From Liolophura sinensis (lineage: Eukaryota; Mollusca; Polyplacophora; Chitonida; Chitonidae): DNA of 64,000 nt. Shown in pieces: positions 13,483 through 25,998 of the stretch. Position 1 is the stretch's first letter, and every line of letters starts with the position of its first letter. Both the position numbers and the translations under genes were made by a program. The notes under the pieces were generated by a model that saw only the letters and a list, made by a program, of their open reading frames with translations, made no database searches and had not been told where the DNA came from. The stretch is from contig NC_088302.1 of assembly GCF_032854445.1 (NCBI RefSeq), positions 23,383,788 to 23,447,787 on the forward strand. Direction: 5' to 3'.

Positions 13483-14758
13483 TCAAAAGCCTCATGGGCA
13501 AGAAAAAGAATGCGATAGTCTTTTCCAGGGTATGATTACAGGCAGTTTGTATGGAATGGCAGAATAAAAAACATAAAACATTTCTCATAGGACCATTCCA
13601 TTTTTTTTTAATACATCTATACATTTCAGGATTAAATGACAGAAAAGTTTCTTTTGGCCATCATGCAGTGCTGCAGTTGTGAGCTGAATAATAAACCTTG
13701 CAGCAAAATTCAGAGAACCTGTGAAATCAATTAGAAGAGGGTGAGCTTCATGTTGTTCCAAGTGGAGTTACAGTGGAAAGAGAGGTTTTGGGGGGTGGGG
13801 GGTGGGGTGAGCTCCGAGACAAGCAAGGTATATACACAGGCAGACAGACAGATACATGCTTATGGTTAAACAAACTGTTCAGTGTGTGCTCAAATGTTTT
13901 AGGGGCGGATGCGCTCCAGCATCAAGCCAATTGTTTAGGCGCTTTCCACGTACGCCACAGAAGTGAGATTCCTCAGCCAGATTCTTGGAGCGTGAGAAGG
14001 TTCTGTTGTAATATGGATACCAAAATGAATAATCTCAATCATGAACACACTACATCATGTTTCAGTCTTAGCCAAGCATGTCGAAACACAACTAATATTT
14101 GCTCACCAAACAAGTGGGTGTAAGGGGGGCAGGGGCACCGTGCATGCCAGTCTGATCTGTGCACACATCAGGTCTTCAATATCATTTGTCCACAACACAG
14201 ACCCTGATAATTTGTTTGGCTAAGATGCAAGAGTATTCCACTGGGCCACATACCAATAAATATGAAGGCATGAAGTTAAACACCGGTGCTGCGTTTTGAT
14301 CTTCAAAGATGACACATCAGAAAAGACAGCTGAACTATCCCCATGACTGAACAAATAGTTAAGCTTCACACAGAAATGAACAAACAATACTTGGAATTAT
14401 CACTTTAAAAAGCCTGAGAAATAAAATTAGGTACTGCTCCATTGTCTGAGGGTATAAAAGGGGGAGGGGGGTGAGGGGTGGGGGAGGGGGGGATGTTTGT
14501 TATATTAGGAGTACATGTACATGTAGTCGCTAAAGCTACTCAAAATATAACTACTTTAATTTCAAAGAGAAATACAAAAGCCCAAAATAAAAATAAGAAA
14601 ATCATACCTAAAACCTTGTGGTTTTCTTTCATTTCAGTTACCACAAACATATACAAGTATTTCATAGATTTACAGTAAAAGTGATACTACGTAATATAGA
14701 TTTTCTACACTTTTTGACTGTTCTCTTAGTTCTGGAAATAAATAGTTATTTTTTGTGC
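13483..14758. other. Non-coding sequence with G-rich tracts
   Basis: Runs of G at about 13787-13808 and 14459-14492 are candidate G-quadruplex sites on the plus strand. No gene is supported. The open frame at 13773-14123 (116 codons) starts in the first G-run and has no recognised domain. Confidence 0.5.
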
Positions 14759-14760
14759 TA

Positions 14761-14971
14761 CCCTAATTCCACAACCTTTTCGCATATGAAAGAGCAACTT
14801 TCTGTGCACCTTTTTCACTTGATTTTGGAGACAAAACTGCACTGATTGTGTTAGTCAGTTTCAGTCTTCGTAAAAAGTATAATTTGATCAGTCTACACAA
14901 AATAATGCCATCACAATATGTTTAAATAAACACGTTGCATGCAAATATGAGAAAAGGTTGAAGAATAACAG
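14761..14971. mobile_element. TA-flanked MITE, copy 1
   Basis: This is a 211-bp element bounded by TA at 14759-14760 and 14972-14973. The ends are imperfect inverted repeats: the left end reads CCCTAATTCC then CAACCTTTTCGCATATG, and the reverse complement of the right end reads CTGTTATTC then TTCAACCTTTTCTCATAT. It shares a body motif (AAAAAGTATAATTT) and an ACAGTA-type end with copies at 21480-21680 and 63297-63516. A TA target duplication suggests mobilisation by a Tc1/mariner-type transposase. No transposase is encoded. Confidence 0.8.
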
Positions 14972-14978
14972 TAGTTTA

Positions 14979-15050
14979 TACAACCTGATAACTGTTATCA
15001 GTTATATCAACCTGATAACTGTTATCAGTTACATCAACCTGATAACTGAG
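14979..15050. repeat. Short palindromic direct repeat
   Basis: CAACCTGATAACTG occurs three times at 14981-15048. TGATAACTGTTATCA, a perfect palindrome around one central base, occurs twice within it. The repeat starts within 10 bp of the right end of the adjacent MITE. Confidence 0.7.
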
Positions 15051-16500
15051 TCTAGGTAGTGTTTCATTTTGAAGAGCTATTCATTGTTATGGGACTTCAC
15101 TACACATAAACAGCGCTCAATGTCGAAGAAGACAAATGTTTACATCGCAGCTCATCTGATTGAACTTCAGCCAGGATCATAGGGTTTTGGGGAATAATAT
15201 GTCAAAAAGAGGGCTTTCAGGTTGGAATTCCAGCAAAACTAATACAAGTCTAATATTCATCTTCTAAAGTAAGGACACTTTGGCTGAGATTGAATGTGAG
15301 GCTGGTCAAAAGGGGACAAGAATTACAAGAATCATGAAAGTTACAGATATAAGTAAACAGCTCTGGAGAGCTAGCAATTGACAATCGTATTAGGACACCG
15401 GCTGGCGGCCCCCTAGTGGAGGGAGCTGGGATGATATCGAAGGATGTGTTGGACAGGCTGGCTGAGATTTCCCCTAGTGGTCATCATTACAATGGCCCGG
15501 AATTGTCAAGAGGCACCCCGATCATGCTCAGCCACATCGACGCTCGCTGATTTTATTACACGATGTTATCTATACACCGCTACGGCAAATTACTCCCCCA
15601 TGTTGAATTAAACCTACACCCATCAAATAGATCTCCTAATGGCCTTACTGCAGAAAGCACTCTCCACAGACTCGCTCGGCACATTAAGTACTCTGCGATC
15701 ATGTTGACTTTAGTCATAATCTCTTTTGGACAAAACCCTCTTGAATTACCGCCAGTGAAATTAACAGTAATCTCCACCTTAACCGATGTAAAGACCATCC
15801 ACACGATAGTAAACAAGAGTTACATTTGTTCTCGTTTACAAAATCTACAACGGATGGGCTTAGCAGGGATTTTTTTGATTTGATTTTTTGTGTTGTTGGT
15901 CTTTTTTTCCCCTCTTTTTAAAAGGGTATCTTAGTTTTTCAGCTCTCATACAAGTGCAATTAACAAACTGATAAATCTATACACTCATGTCAATACTGCT
16001 AAATGATGAATGGAACAGCTGTTGAATTTTATGTTTTCAATGGCTCTTTTATTCATCATATTCTAACCTTCAAGTGGATTGTACTGCCAGAAGATGACAG
16101 CTACATGTAGTTTACAATGTACTTGTACAGGTAGTGATGCATGCAAATTAATTGCAAGTGTGTGGCATTTTGGCAACACACACATGTACACAACTGCTGC
16201 AAAATGGGTACCTAAGTTGGAAAAATACATCTGTAAAAAGTCATCAATTTAAAAAAAAAATCAAACAAGACTTCTTTATTTTAACAATGAATAAAGGAAT
16301 AATTCAATTGCTGAAGTGAAGAAGAGTACATCTAATCACCCACCAGTATAGTTAAACTCATCCCTTTCAGTATTTAACATACCATATCATGTTATAGGAA
16401 TATCCCTGCCACAGGCTGGTTATATTCCTAGTGCTACCTCACTAAAACGCCATGCTCAAGGCACCTGACATGACACTCCCCATGTGACAGCATACTTACC
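15051..16500. other. Non-coding sequence containing a GC-richer island
   Basis: Apart from the CTCF-like pair near 15.4 kb, I see no repeat array. Opposed open frames at 15563-15883 and 15580-15816 cover the same DNA, contain no recognised domain and are not called. The interval 15360-15800 is a candidate conserved regulatory island. Confidence 0.5.
15404..15484. promoter_or_regulatory. Pair of CTCF-like binding sites
   Basis: GGCGGCCCCCTAGTGGAGG at 15404-15422 closely resembles the reverse form of the CTCF consensus (core CCCCCTAGTGG). A second partial match, TTTCCCCTAGTGGTC, lies at about 15468-15482. The shared CCCCTAGTGG cores start at 15410 and 15471, 61 bp apart and in the same orientation. 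CTCF and its motif are conserved across bilaterians, so a chromatin boundary role is plausible. Occupancy cannot be seen from sequence. Confidence 0.45.
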
Positions 16501-16505
16501 ACAGT

Positions 16506-16660
16506 GGACCGCAAAGATTTAGCCAGAATTGGAAATCAGGCCGTCTCATTTCCAATTTTCTCTTACTTTCCTTGTCTCTCTCATGTTAATGTTTTCACAA
16601 TAGGGCGTCTCAAAGACACTGAGACACGCCCTGGCTAAACCTATGGTGGACCCATGGTCC
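16506..16660. other. Three-way-junction palindrome
   Basis: Nested inverted repeats could fold as a branched structure. The outer stem is TTTAGCCAG (16518-16526) with CTGGCTAAA (16631-16639). Hairpin 1 is ATTGGAAAT (16528-16536) with ATTTCCAAT (16548-16556). Hairpin 2 is GGGCGTCTCA (16603-16612) with TGAGACACGCCC (16620-16631), which has a two-base bulge. A further outer pair, GGACC (16506-16510) with GGTCC (16656-16660), is weaker. It could be a structured RNA or the remains of a foldback transposon. Confidence 0.65.
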
Positions 16661-17757
16661 TCTGAGGTTCAGAGCTAAACCAGCAAGTACTAAGATAGCC
16701 GAAAGTCTAAGACATGACCTGAAACAGAAGTGTGTAGGTTACTCAGCAAATGTCATGCTGAAGCAGAATTTAAGCAAGGAAGTACCAAGACTGCTGACCA
16801 AGATTGTTGAGGTAACCTTTAGCTCAACTCCACATTCATAAAAATGTTTGAATTAAAGATGGCAGTCAGGTTTAATTAGAGGGCAAACACCAGTTAAGCA
16901 CTATACAGCAGTAACATTATAACAACATCGCCACAAATTTTGTGTGTGTTTTTTGCTTACATTAACAGGTTAACGTTAGTCCTGGTTACAAACTACTCAA
17001 GGTAACAGAAATGACATTAAAAAAAGATATTCCAAATAATATTTTCTTTAGATATAAAGATTTGTTACATTTCACAATACACAGCACTTTAAGAGCTTAG
17101 AGAAGATTTGCAGCAAGTTGTCATTCATGCAAAAGTGAAGAAAAATAAGCGTTCAGAGGCTATAAAACATTGATGACCGATCAAAATGTTGTCATTATCT
17201 CATAAGATCTTAAGAAATTCCGATCGTAAACACATTAGTGTCCTGAGCAGCAAAACAAGCCATTCTAAAGTCTTTTCACGAAGAAAAAAACGGCAAAAAG
17301 GTCTGACAAATGCTGGAAAGGCATTATACACAGCTTTATATTTCCATATGACTGAATATAGTTTTTATCACTGAATTATACAACGTTCTTCAGAACAAAT
17401 TTCAATTCAAGGTTTTAACTTTAATTCCACATAAAATTAAGTTTACACCCTCTTTGGTGTACATATTTTCAAACATGCAATCAATGCTTTCAAGATTGCA
17501 TGTGAAATTTCTTCAGGGAATACATGTTCATTTAAGTACACATTTCATATTTTCCAACACAAATCCACCAAGGGCAGTAAAAACAGTTAATAGAGTTGTG
17601 AGTTTAAATTGCGCCAACAATTACTTTTTTGACTAGCGAATTTCACATATGCATACTAGAACACAAAACACAAATGACAAGCTAAGAAATTTATCCCCAA
17701 TGATTATAATATAATTGTAGAAATGATTCATGCTTATTTGTATCCCTAATTGTTGTT
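16661..17757. other. AT-rich non-coding sequence
   Basis: I see no repeat array, gene or RNA gene. Short frames at 17186-17374 and 17454-17636 are unremarkable. Confidence 0.5.
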
Positions 17758-18264
17758 TAATGCCGTACTCAAGAACTGAAGTATCAATGAAGTGTCAATC
17801 TTGAGTAGACTAGAGCCCAGAGTTAACGACCGACCTGTGACAAACTTTCCTATTTACAGACTTGCATGTCATATGGGTGGAAGAAAAAGTGCACACTTTA
17901 CAACTGATGAAGTAATGAATTTATTCACTGCATATTGAAGTGCCAACTAGCATCATCCCACTCTCCAGTCCACCCAAGTTCCATGCTTCTAAAACTTATG
18001 ACTATTGTAATTCTACAACCTTTCTGCATGCAAGGTGCTTGTTTATACAAGCATATTCTGGGAATATTTGTCTGCACAGACTTTCCAAAGAACAGACTCG
18101 CACGTCAGACTGGTGGAATAATAAAAGTGCAATTGTAAAAAGAGTACAACTCACATGTACACCTGTTGAAATAGAGAATTCATTTATTGTATATTAAAGT
18201 GCCAACTACCACTGTCTCTCTCCCCAAGCCCACCCAAGCCCCACCCTTCTAAAAGTTGTGACTA
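17758..18264. repeat. Diverged direct duplication, possibly from old SINE sequence
   Basis: Two related segments lie at about 17838-18004 and 18075-18264. Shared words include GTGCCAACTA (17940 and 18199), CAGACT near 17857 and 18093, and CCACCCAAG. The offset grows from about 236 to 259 bp, showing indels. The upstream flank (17762-17775) holds GCCGTACTCAAGAA, a SINE-core word, so this may be decayed SINE-related sequence. Confidence 0.6.
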
Positions 18265-18382
18265 ACACAGTTTTTCTTGGTTACATGTGCATGATTATTT
18301 CAACATTAGATAAGCCGCAAAGCAATAATGAACAAAACAAGCACTATACATACCTGGTTAACCTAATATGTACTCATTATCA

Positions 18383-18384
<2 letters not shown>

Positions 18385-18443
<59 letters not shown>
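18385..18443. repeat. (TA)n microsatellite
   Basis: This is an uninterrupted TA dinucleotide run of about 29 copies. A long tract of this kind can form a cruciform. Confidence 0.98.
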
Positions 18444-18446
<3 letters not shown>

Positions 18447-19787
18447 AACACATTACCTGCAAACTGTAACATTCCAATATTTCCCACGGCTGTTTCTTAA
18501 AAAAAAAACAAAAAAAAACTTTTCATAAAGTCTTAAATGAAGCAGAAAGCTCATGGGTAATGCACCAGCTTTATGTACTGCTTTAACATACTATGTCATA
18601 TCACTTCAGTAAAGTGCTTTGAGTGTCAAATAATCTACAATATGGCATGTATGCGTAGTAAATCTTATCAATGAGGTTCGTGGAGAGACTTATTGTGACT
18701 GTCTACCCTTTCAATGAAATTGCCTTGAATAACATATGTGTATGTAATATAAGTAGCGGTGAAACGCCAATGGCATGGTCAACCACTTTATATACAGTAC
18801 ATCCATTCTCAGACTGCTACTGTAACCTATTCAAAGGAAAGGTAGGCCATTACTTCAACATGATGGTGTTCACATCTAAGTAAGACATAAATATTCATGT
18901 GTAATTCAACTAATACACCCTTTCCCAGGACTTAGTAACCTGAGGGAGCAGTCATCAGAATAGGGGGGTAGGAGGGTACAAAAAACATAACACGTATCGT
19001 GTACCCTTAAAAGAGTACTAGTAGAATAAAAATCTGTCCTAGATCAGGGAACAATTCAGATTTAGGGGCAAGGCTACCAAAGAGTTCGTCTGTAAAAGAC
19101 AAATGAATGCAAAATTTCAGCTCAAGTAATGAAGATTCGATGTTTGTAATTTATGGTTTAGGTAATTAATATGTGCACCAAGTTGTTGTGCTTTTTATGT
19201 CAGTAAAACTTCAGTAAATTTTGTGGTACCACCCCTAACATATACTTCAACATTGATGAATTGTAATACACAATACATTAATTTGTGAATTTTGTAATTT
19301 ACGGTAATTGAAATGACCACACAAAAACATTGATGGAACATCCCAATCATGTTATTGTGCTCTGCATGTGTGGGAAACTAGAGCTCAATACCTACAGTAC
19401 ATACAAGATACCACCCCTGACATTTTGTTTATCAATGCCTGATGATTTCCCTGTTATTTGATGGTAATGTGTGGGGTATGACAAGCTGCATTTATACTTT
19501 ATAATAGGCAAGCTAAAAAAAAACAAAACAAAAAACAAAGGTCATACATTCACTCATATGCATGCAATTTTTCTGGTGACTTTGTTATTTAGTCATTGTT
19601 ATTTAGATGAGCCTCAAGAACATTTTTCCCCAAAACAAATGGCAAGCTGTTTTGAAATCAATACATATTTCTATTAGCTTTATACTGATATGTTCTAGAA
19701 TTTTTCACATATATGAACTCAGCGAATTTTATTTTGGATGGAGGTGGGTGGAGGATTGGTGTATCAATGACCACTGGCGATTAACTG

Positions 19788-19822
19788 CCCCCCCCCTCCC
19801 CCCCCCCCCCCCCCCCCCCCCC
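19788..19822. repeat. Poly-C tract
   Basis: This is a run of 35 bases, all C except one T at 19797. The complementary G-run could form a G-quadruplex. Such tracts are prone to sequencing error. Confidence 0.95.
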
Positions 19823-20298
19823 GTAACGTGTTGGTGGAATGCAAGTGGCCTTCATGCAAGACCACATATCACTCAGCTAGGATTTCCTTAATTTTAGCCT
19901 AAGAGCAAACATTCCCAGTTCACTGATAAATTGATGTTTGATATTATCACAGTTTATTCTGAGGTTTTTAAAGTCTCTATCACAAAATATAACCTAGACA
20001 TATTCACTACATCTTATATACATTTCAAGCTTTTCACTTTTCATTCCTCCAGACATCACCCGACTGCCATTGTACGAGGTAAAAACTTCTATGATATATT
20101 CAAACAGCAACCAAACAAACAAACTTGAATGTATTACAAATGACATGAGTAAAAATCTTTGGAGAACAGAGCTAGAAACCTTGTGTTCCCTTGACTAGTC
20201 TAATGTCATACACATGCTGTGTATGAAAATGAAAGGCTCATTTTCACTAAACCACACACCACCTTACTGGTCTGCGTTTTTTTGGCTTTTGTCTCCAA

Positions 20299-20314
20299 AC
20301 CTGTATATACAGGT
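20299..20314. other. Perfect 16-bp palindrome
   Basis: ACCTGTATATACAGGT equals its own reverse complement. It could be a dimeric protein site or chance; nothing nearby decides. Confidence 0.5.
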
Positions 20315-21065
20315 ATATCTGTAATGTTCACCAAGGACAGAGTCATATATAAACAAGCACCAACTAAATTTCCGAAAATAAATAAACTTGAATCTATTTG
20401 CAAGTATCATCATATGAGTAAACAAAAAAAATCTACAGGACAGAGCCATATATTCATACACTGACAAAACAAACAGATTTGAAGGTACTGCCAAAAAGCC
20501 CCAGAAACATCACGACATCTTGCTGATGATTGCTCACTACACACCCATTTACATGTAATAACATGTAATAACACCTACACACAGCTCTATCATATTAGTG
20601 AACTCGATGTCACTGTAAGGCAGCAAAAAGAAAGTGGGGCCCTAGCAGGGCTTAATTTTGCCAAAGCAAGAGCAATTAACGGATAAAACAAACCCATCAG
20701 AAATGTCAAGCCTAATTGAAGGGTCACATTCAAAAATTTGTGAAATTTTTTCCTGCATGGTTTTAATCTTTTCCAAGTTGGCAGAAAAGATTCTTAAACA
20801 GAAAAAAAAAAAAAAAAAAACACTGTAGCATTTCTTAGACCCAATTATCTAATATATCTCATGTGTACAACGAAAGGAAATACAACAGAAAACTCAAAAA
20901 CAGAAAACAGAAACCTGGAAGTCTTTTTTTGCTCTGGCATACTGTGAGAAAAATTTGCTGTAAAGCACATTTGCCAGTCATCTTGTTGTACCACTCATGT
21001 GCTCTGTGCTTCAATGTACAATACATACAGTACTCAAATTATTGATTTACTTATTTGATTTGATT

Positions 21066-21196
21066 TATGTTGTACGTCATACTTAAGAATTTGTAACTTA
21101 TACGATTGCAGCTACAATAATGGTAGGAGCAAAATGGGCATCCACAACCATCTGCAGGTTGCTGGCAGACCTTCCCACGTATGACCAGAGGTCATA
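21066..21196 (-). mobile_element. Diverged SINE fragment (Meta-SINE-like)
   Basis: The core is readable in reverse orientation: a TACGTCATACTTAAGAATTTG tail-side word, AACTTATACGA, then CCATCTGCAGGTTGCTGG and CCTTCCCACGTATG. The tRNA-like head is absent. The divergence suggests an old insertion. Confidence 0.7.
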
Positions 21197-21479
21197 TAGG
21201 CCACGAAGGTCCCGATATGCAGTTTTGAAGCTAATGTATATGATGAACACGGTGGGTGTATATAAATGTGAAAATGTGAAGAATTGTAAACTGGAGCTTT
21301 CTAACACATTTACCCACATGGCATGGACGTGCAAAGCTTTAGTTCATTTATTTATTTCATTGCCGCCTAACACCAAACACAAGAACTTTTCACTTCAATG
21401 GCATTAAGTATCCAGGTATCTTGGACTACGATATTAAAAATCATTACTGTGCCTTCTATCCTTATGGTCTGAAGACATA

Positions 21480-21680
21480 CTGTAGTTCTTCAACGTTTTT
21501 GCACGTTTGCAAGCTGTTTATTCAAGAACATTTTTTTCTTCTGAAGGTATTATTGTATATAGGCTGATAAAATTATACTTTTTGTGAAGCCTTTGCACTG
21601 GCCAATCCAACCAATGTAGCATGTGCATAAACTGCACTGACAGTTGCTCTTTCATATGCGAAAAGGATGAGGAATTTGGG
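21480..21680. mobile_element. TA-flanked MITE, copy 2 (inverted)
   Basis: This 201-bp copy lies opposite to the other two and is bounded by TA at 21478-21479 and 21681-21682. Read on the minus strand it starts CCCAAATTCCTCATCC then TTTTCGCATATGAAAGAGC, holds AAAAAGTATAATTTTATCAG, and ends in TACAG before TA. The inverted end (CTGTAGTTCTTCAACG) matches the right end of copy 1. Confidence 0.82.
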
Positions 21681-21682
21681 TA

Positions 21683-24600
21683 ATCAAAATATCCTTAAAT
21701 TCATCGATGACCTTGATGATTTCAACTGAACAACATGCTGGGCCAGAGGAAGATTTCTTCACAAGGAAAAGACAAAAGTATATAAAGAAAGAATTTTATG
21801 TTTGGAAGATATACATGGTTCCAGGTCAACAATTACCAAGGTTCCAAAACATATATGATTCCACTGCAGTTCCACTTAAATGCACATCCAGTTTTCTATT
21901 AAGGGTTCCTACTTGGTTTCCCTCTTTTCACCCTTACCAGGTTAAGAGATGAGGTTCTCATCTTTATTCTTTGGCAAATCCTTCCACTGGATTCATTGCT
22001 ATCCAGGAATTTCCAGTTTCATTCCACTCAGAGCCTACTGTATCTTTGCCAGGGCTGATTTTAACATTTAATATCGTCTAGTACAATTGGTTCAATCTAT
22101 ACACTCATTGCAAATCTTTAACAAAGCTGGTTCATGGGTACAGAACTTCAGCATCATTCCACTTACAGCCATGACAGGAGTTGAGTCCATGTGGTCATTT
22201 CTGACTGTAGGCAAAACTTTATATCTCCTCACAATGCTTACACTGTGGGGCTGGACTATATCAGAAATTTTGATACTGGCACATTTGCTTTAAGATAACA
22301 TGAACAAGGTGGTGAAAATAGTAATTTTTACATCAGAAATAGATATGTGTAGTTGGCTTTAGGCTTTTCTATTGCTTCTCTTCAATGCAAAGCTACGTCC
22401 ACCAAGGCATTTTTCGGTTTAGGAAAAAACAAAGACAAAAAAGAGACAATGACATACCTCCAGTTCTGATAACACAAATGAAAAAACATAAACGTCCAAA
22501 ATACAACCCATTTTTTTTTGTTTGTGGATATACCTATCGCAGCATTCAATAGACGAAGTTATCATAAATCTCTCAAAGCAAGAAAACCAGCCTGTATACA
22601 TGGTCTCACTGAAAGAAATCAAAATGCCTCAGTCCCGGAAGCTGACTTTTGTAATCTGACATTTGTAATCTCCTTAATTTGCCATACACCAGTGCTTACC
22701 ACAGTGATCCCAAGCAGCACAAAGTTTCACGGAGAAAGCGATATGTGCATGTAACTTCAACACAATCCCACATCGCCTAAACACTTTAAGACCCACTTAT
22801 ACATGTCCTTACAACAACAGAACAAATCTCATTATCAACTCTTCTCAGAACGCACCCAATTATCACACAACGTAATGACCAGTTCATTCCAGTAATGCGA
22901 TACTCTTTTATTAACCGAAATAACTCTGAGACAGATTTCTTTAGAAACAGGTATTTAATTTCTCTTGAAACTGCTTCAAGTTCTTCACTGGAGCGTTAAT
23001 AATCTGGTTTTCATCCGTGCTCTGTTGCCACTTTACTGCCCCGCTATCCTCTTAAGCTTACATCAACCAAGCAGGTGTAATTCTGTCCCGAGCCAAAAGG
23101 TGAAGCAATTTCCAAACTACACTTGTCTTTGACTTGCTGGGTCATTCATCATAAGAAATCACATTGATCTAGACAAGGAATAATGTGTTCTGGCCATTTC
23201 CAATTATCTTTTCCCTCTTGTCGTCATCATATCAGGTTTATATCATTTCCCTCACTAACCAGAGCTATAACTAACACCGCTCGTTTACATCACACAACAC
23301 CCCTTCTTTTTTTTCTTCATTTTTTTTTCTGAGAGCTACATGTAGAGCCCAAAAGGATTGATACTTCCTAGAGTTTAGAGGCCTAACACTGCCCTACAAC
23401 AAATCAATAGGGTATGCGAGTGCCTAAGCTATAACTACAGGATGTGTTTTTAGACAGGTCTATGTGAAAGCTGTCCTCACAGGTCATGTATACAAACTGT
23501 ATCCACATTTATACTTAAAAACCATCATTTTTCTGAACAAGACTAAATGGTTTCACATCACCACAATGACTATTAGCCAATTCCTGCTCTGCATATTTGG
23601 CAATATCTCTCTGAACTTAAGACAGAAATTTGAAGCCATCTGTATGCAGAAACGGGTCTCACATAGTCTTCTGCTGACAGTTGCTGCTGATAGAATTGGC
23701 AGAAATAGCATAATAACTCAACAAATGGGAATTCCGCAAGAAGCTCCCGTGAAATCCCAATAGGCTTCAGGAAATTGGACACTAATATGAAATGTGATGC
23801 GAACAAAAATCGGGCGGATCATAAATTCTCATGATATACTGGAAGATGACAGTTTTATCAGCGTAGTGTCTCTTTGTGGCCTGAGCCCGATCTGAAGATC
23901 GACAAAACACCTGTTAACACAGGCAAACAACGAGCGTCTCTTAGGTCGCATAAACCCGTATTGACACGAGCATCGGCACAGACCGTCTCCTGGCAATGGC
24001 CGCCTAGATAGCATTGATTTCCAGGTGAGTAATCAATTAAGAAAACAGTACGGCAGAGAATGGTCCAACCAGAAACCTGTTTATCTTCTAGAGTGGCTAA
24101 GATGACAGACATTGCTCTGCTTAATGTGCCTCAAACTTATCGTTCTGCCACTAATCAGCCGTGGTAAAGGCATGATGGATAATAAGGAGCAGAATAGGCA
24201 TAATAGCCATAATTAACTGATGCAGCACTCGATCCAAACTTACGGATGTTTGCCGTCCATACAGGCACTAATGTCTTTCTAAAGCCATACATCAAAACGA
24301 CATTGTCCAATTTCCCAAAAACCCATACAGTTACAGAGCACAATCTGTATATATCAACTGCCATGCGGCGATTGAGGTTGCACTTATCTGAATGCATCAG
24401 TAGCATAAAACATAAACACTCCACTGCACAGGTGAAAAAGCAGGCCATATGCAATTTTTCAGTAAAAACACTTTTCTTTATTGGTTTGGTACACCTGTTG
24501 CCATGGCTCTCTGGATGGTACTGGATGTTGCTGTACATGCTGTGCGTAGAGTTTTTGATGGTATCCGGTTTAACACAAACCAGCGAACCAGTCCACCATC

Positions 24601-25998
24601 ATAACCAACTGATAAGCCTTATCTCGGAGGGTAGTACCTCCTCTCGAAAAAGCGCCCCATGTACGTTCCGCTCTGACACTGTTAAACACGGATTTATGGA
24701 TATATACAAAGTGACGCCGAATGACTCATCCACAAAATCTGCAAGTCTGTTGATGGCTTCCATCACAAAAGAGCTTAGTACTCAAACATCTGACAGAACA
24801 GTTTTGAAAAGGTTTGCAGCTTGACATGGTGCAGATTTGAATTATTAACAAAAAAGCAGGCCTGTCACTCACAATAAATACATTCACATTAACCAAATCG
24901 GTCTTCCAGTGGTTAAACTATAAAGTAGTTAAAGAAGTTTAACTCCAGCTCCTGTAGTTGGCATTTAGTACAAGATTTAACGGAAGCACCTGCAGACAGA
25001 AGCAGACTGGGTTGATACATCTACCTCAATGTCACTCGAATCTTTTATTATTTAGAAAAACATGAAGTACACAAGTGTACATGCATACAGGTGTGTGTGT
25101 GTGTGTGGAGTATAAATCAGAAAAGAACTCGTATTACTACTTGCAGGAATCACTGTATTATTCGCGTGCACATCACACTACAAAGACAGAGAAAACAGTT
25201 TCACACGTTCCAAAAAAGGAGGATAGACACAGTTCAAAATGTACTTGGAAGTCATTTGCCTGGGACAGAAAAAATCACTTAAAGATAACAAAAGGAACAA
25301 AATCAGTTTGGCACAAATCCATTGATTTCAACTGTATGGTTAATAATCAGACGATTCTGCCTGCAGCTGAAAGGCAGCAGAGGGGTGGGGTGGGGGATTG
25401 TGGGTAGGGGGTAACTGATTACTGGTATTAAAAGGAATTGTGGAAACAGTCCAGCTATGTGCCGAGGCATTCACCAAATGGCGACAGTCTACGCCTTTTC
25501 AATAGACATGCAACAATTACCCATCCATATGGTTGAGTGGTAACCCTAACAAGGGGAACAAGCTTTGTGCAGCAGCTAATGGTTCTTAGGGATACCCCAG
25601 GAATCTGGAATTACGCTTTTGTTGGTCAGCCGGCTAATCGAGAGGTCCGACTTCCCGGAGGTAAGATCAATGTGTAGTTTGACTGACAATGTTGCTATGG
25701 CGTCCTCCTCTAACAGCCCGGTCCCACCCACCTGGGTGCTAATTGACCAGAAATTGACTGCTTCGGCCCGTGACTGTGCTGAAGAAAGTTGTCGGCGTAA
25801 TTAGGGTCCACAAGGTTAATGGCAGGAAGATATTTGCAAAGACAGATGCCAGTGCTTAATACCGCACCGACCAGGGCTGGACGGGCAGTCTGTCAGTAGA
25901 GTGTGACGGAGCCAGGCTTCAGACTCCACACTCCAACACCATTGTCTTCATCGCCCTGCCAAGCTCTCAAGCTTCCTGTTCAACAGCCTGCCAGCTCA
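21683..25998. other. Non-coding sequence with candidate regulatory islands
   Basis: The longest non-repeat open frame in the window (24246-24824, plus strand, 192 codons) lies here. A 127-codon frame overlaps it antisense, and neither has a recognised domain. Islands at 23780-24130 and 25600-25998 have balanced composition and no repeats, and may be conserved regulatory DNA. A short (GT)n tract lies at about 25090-25107 and a G-rich stretch at 25380-25410. Confidence 0.45.

Larger units (their letters stand above)
18445..21064. other. AT-rich non-coding sequence with simple tracts
   Basis: This stretch holds a C-run at 19788-19822, a 16-bp perfect palindrome at 20299-20314 (ACCTGTATATACAGGT) and a long A-run at 20803-20820. 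Opposed open frames at 20206-20494 have no recognisable domains. No gene is supported. Confidence 0.5.

Noticed and set aside
24246-24824. A 192-codon plus-strand frame, the longest outside repeats, with a 127-codon antisense frame (24155-24538) containing a Tyr-rich end (YGYYAYSAPYYP)
   Set aside because: Neither matches a family I recognise and they overlap antisense. A GTAAGT word inside the minus-strand frame is compatible with a splice donor, but no matching acceptor or domain supports an exon. Transcript data would decide.
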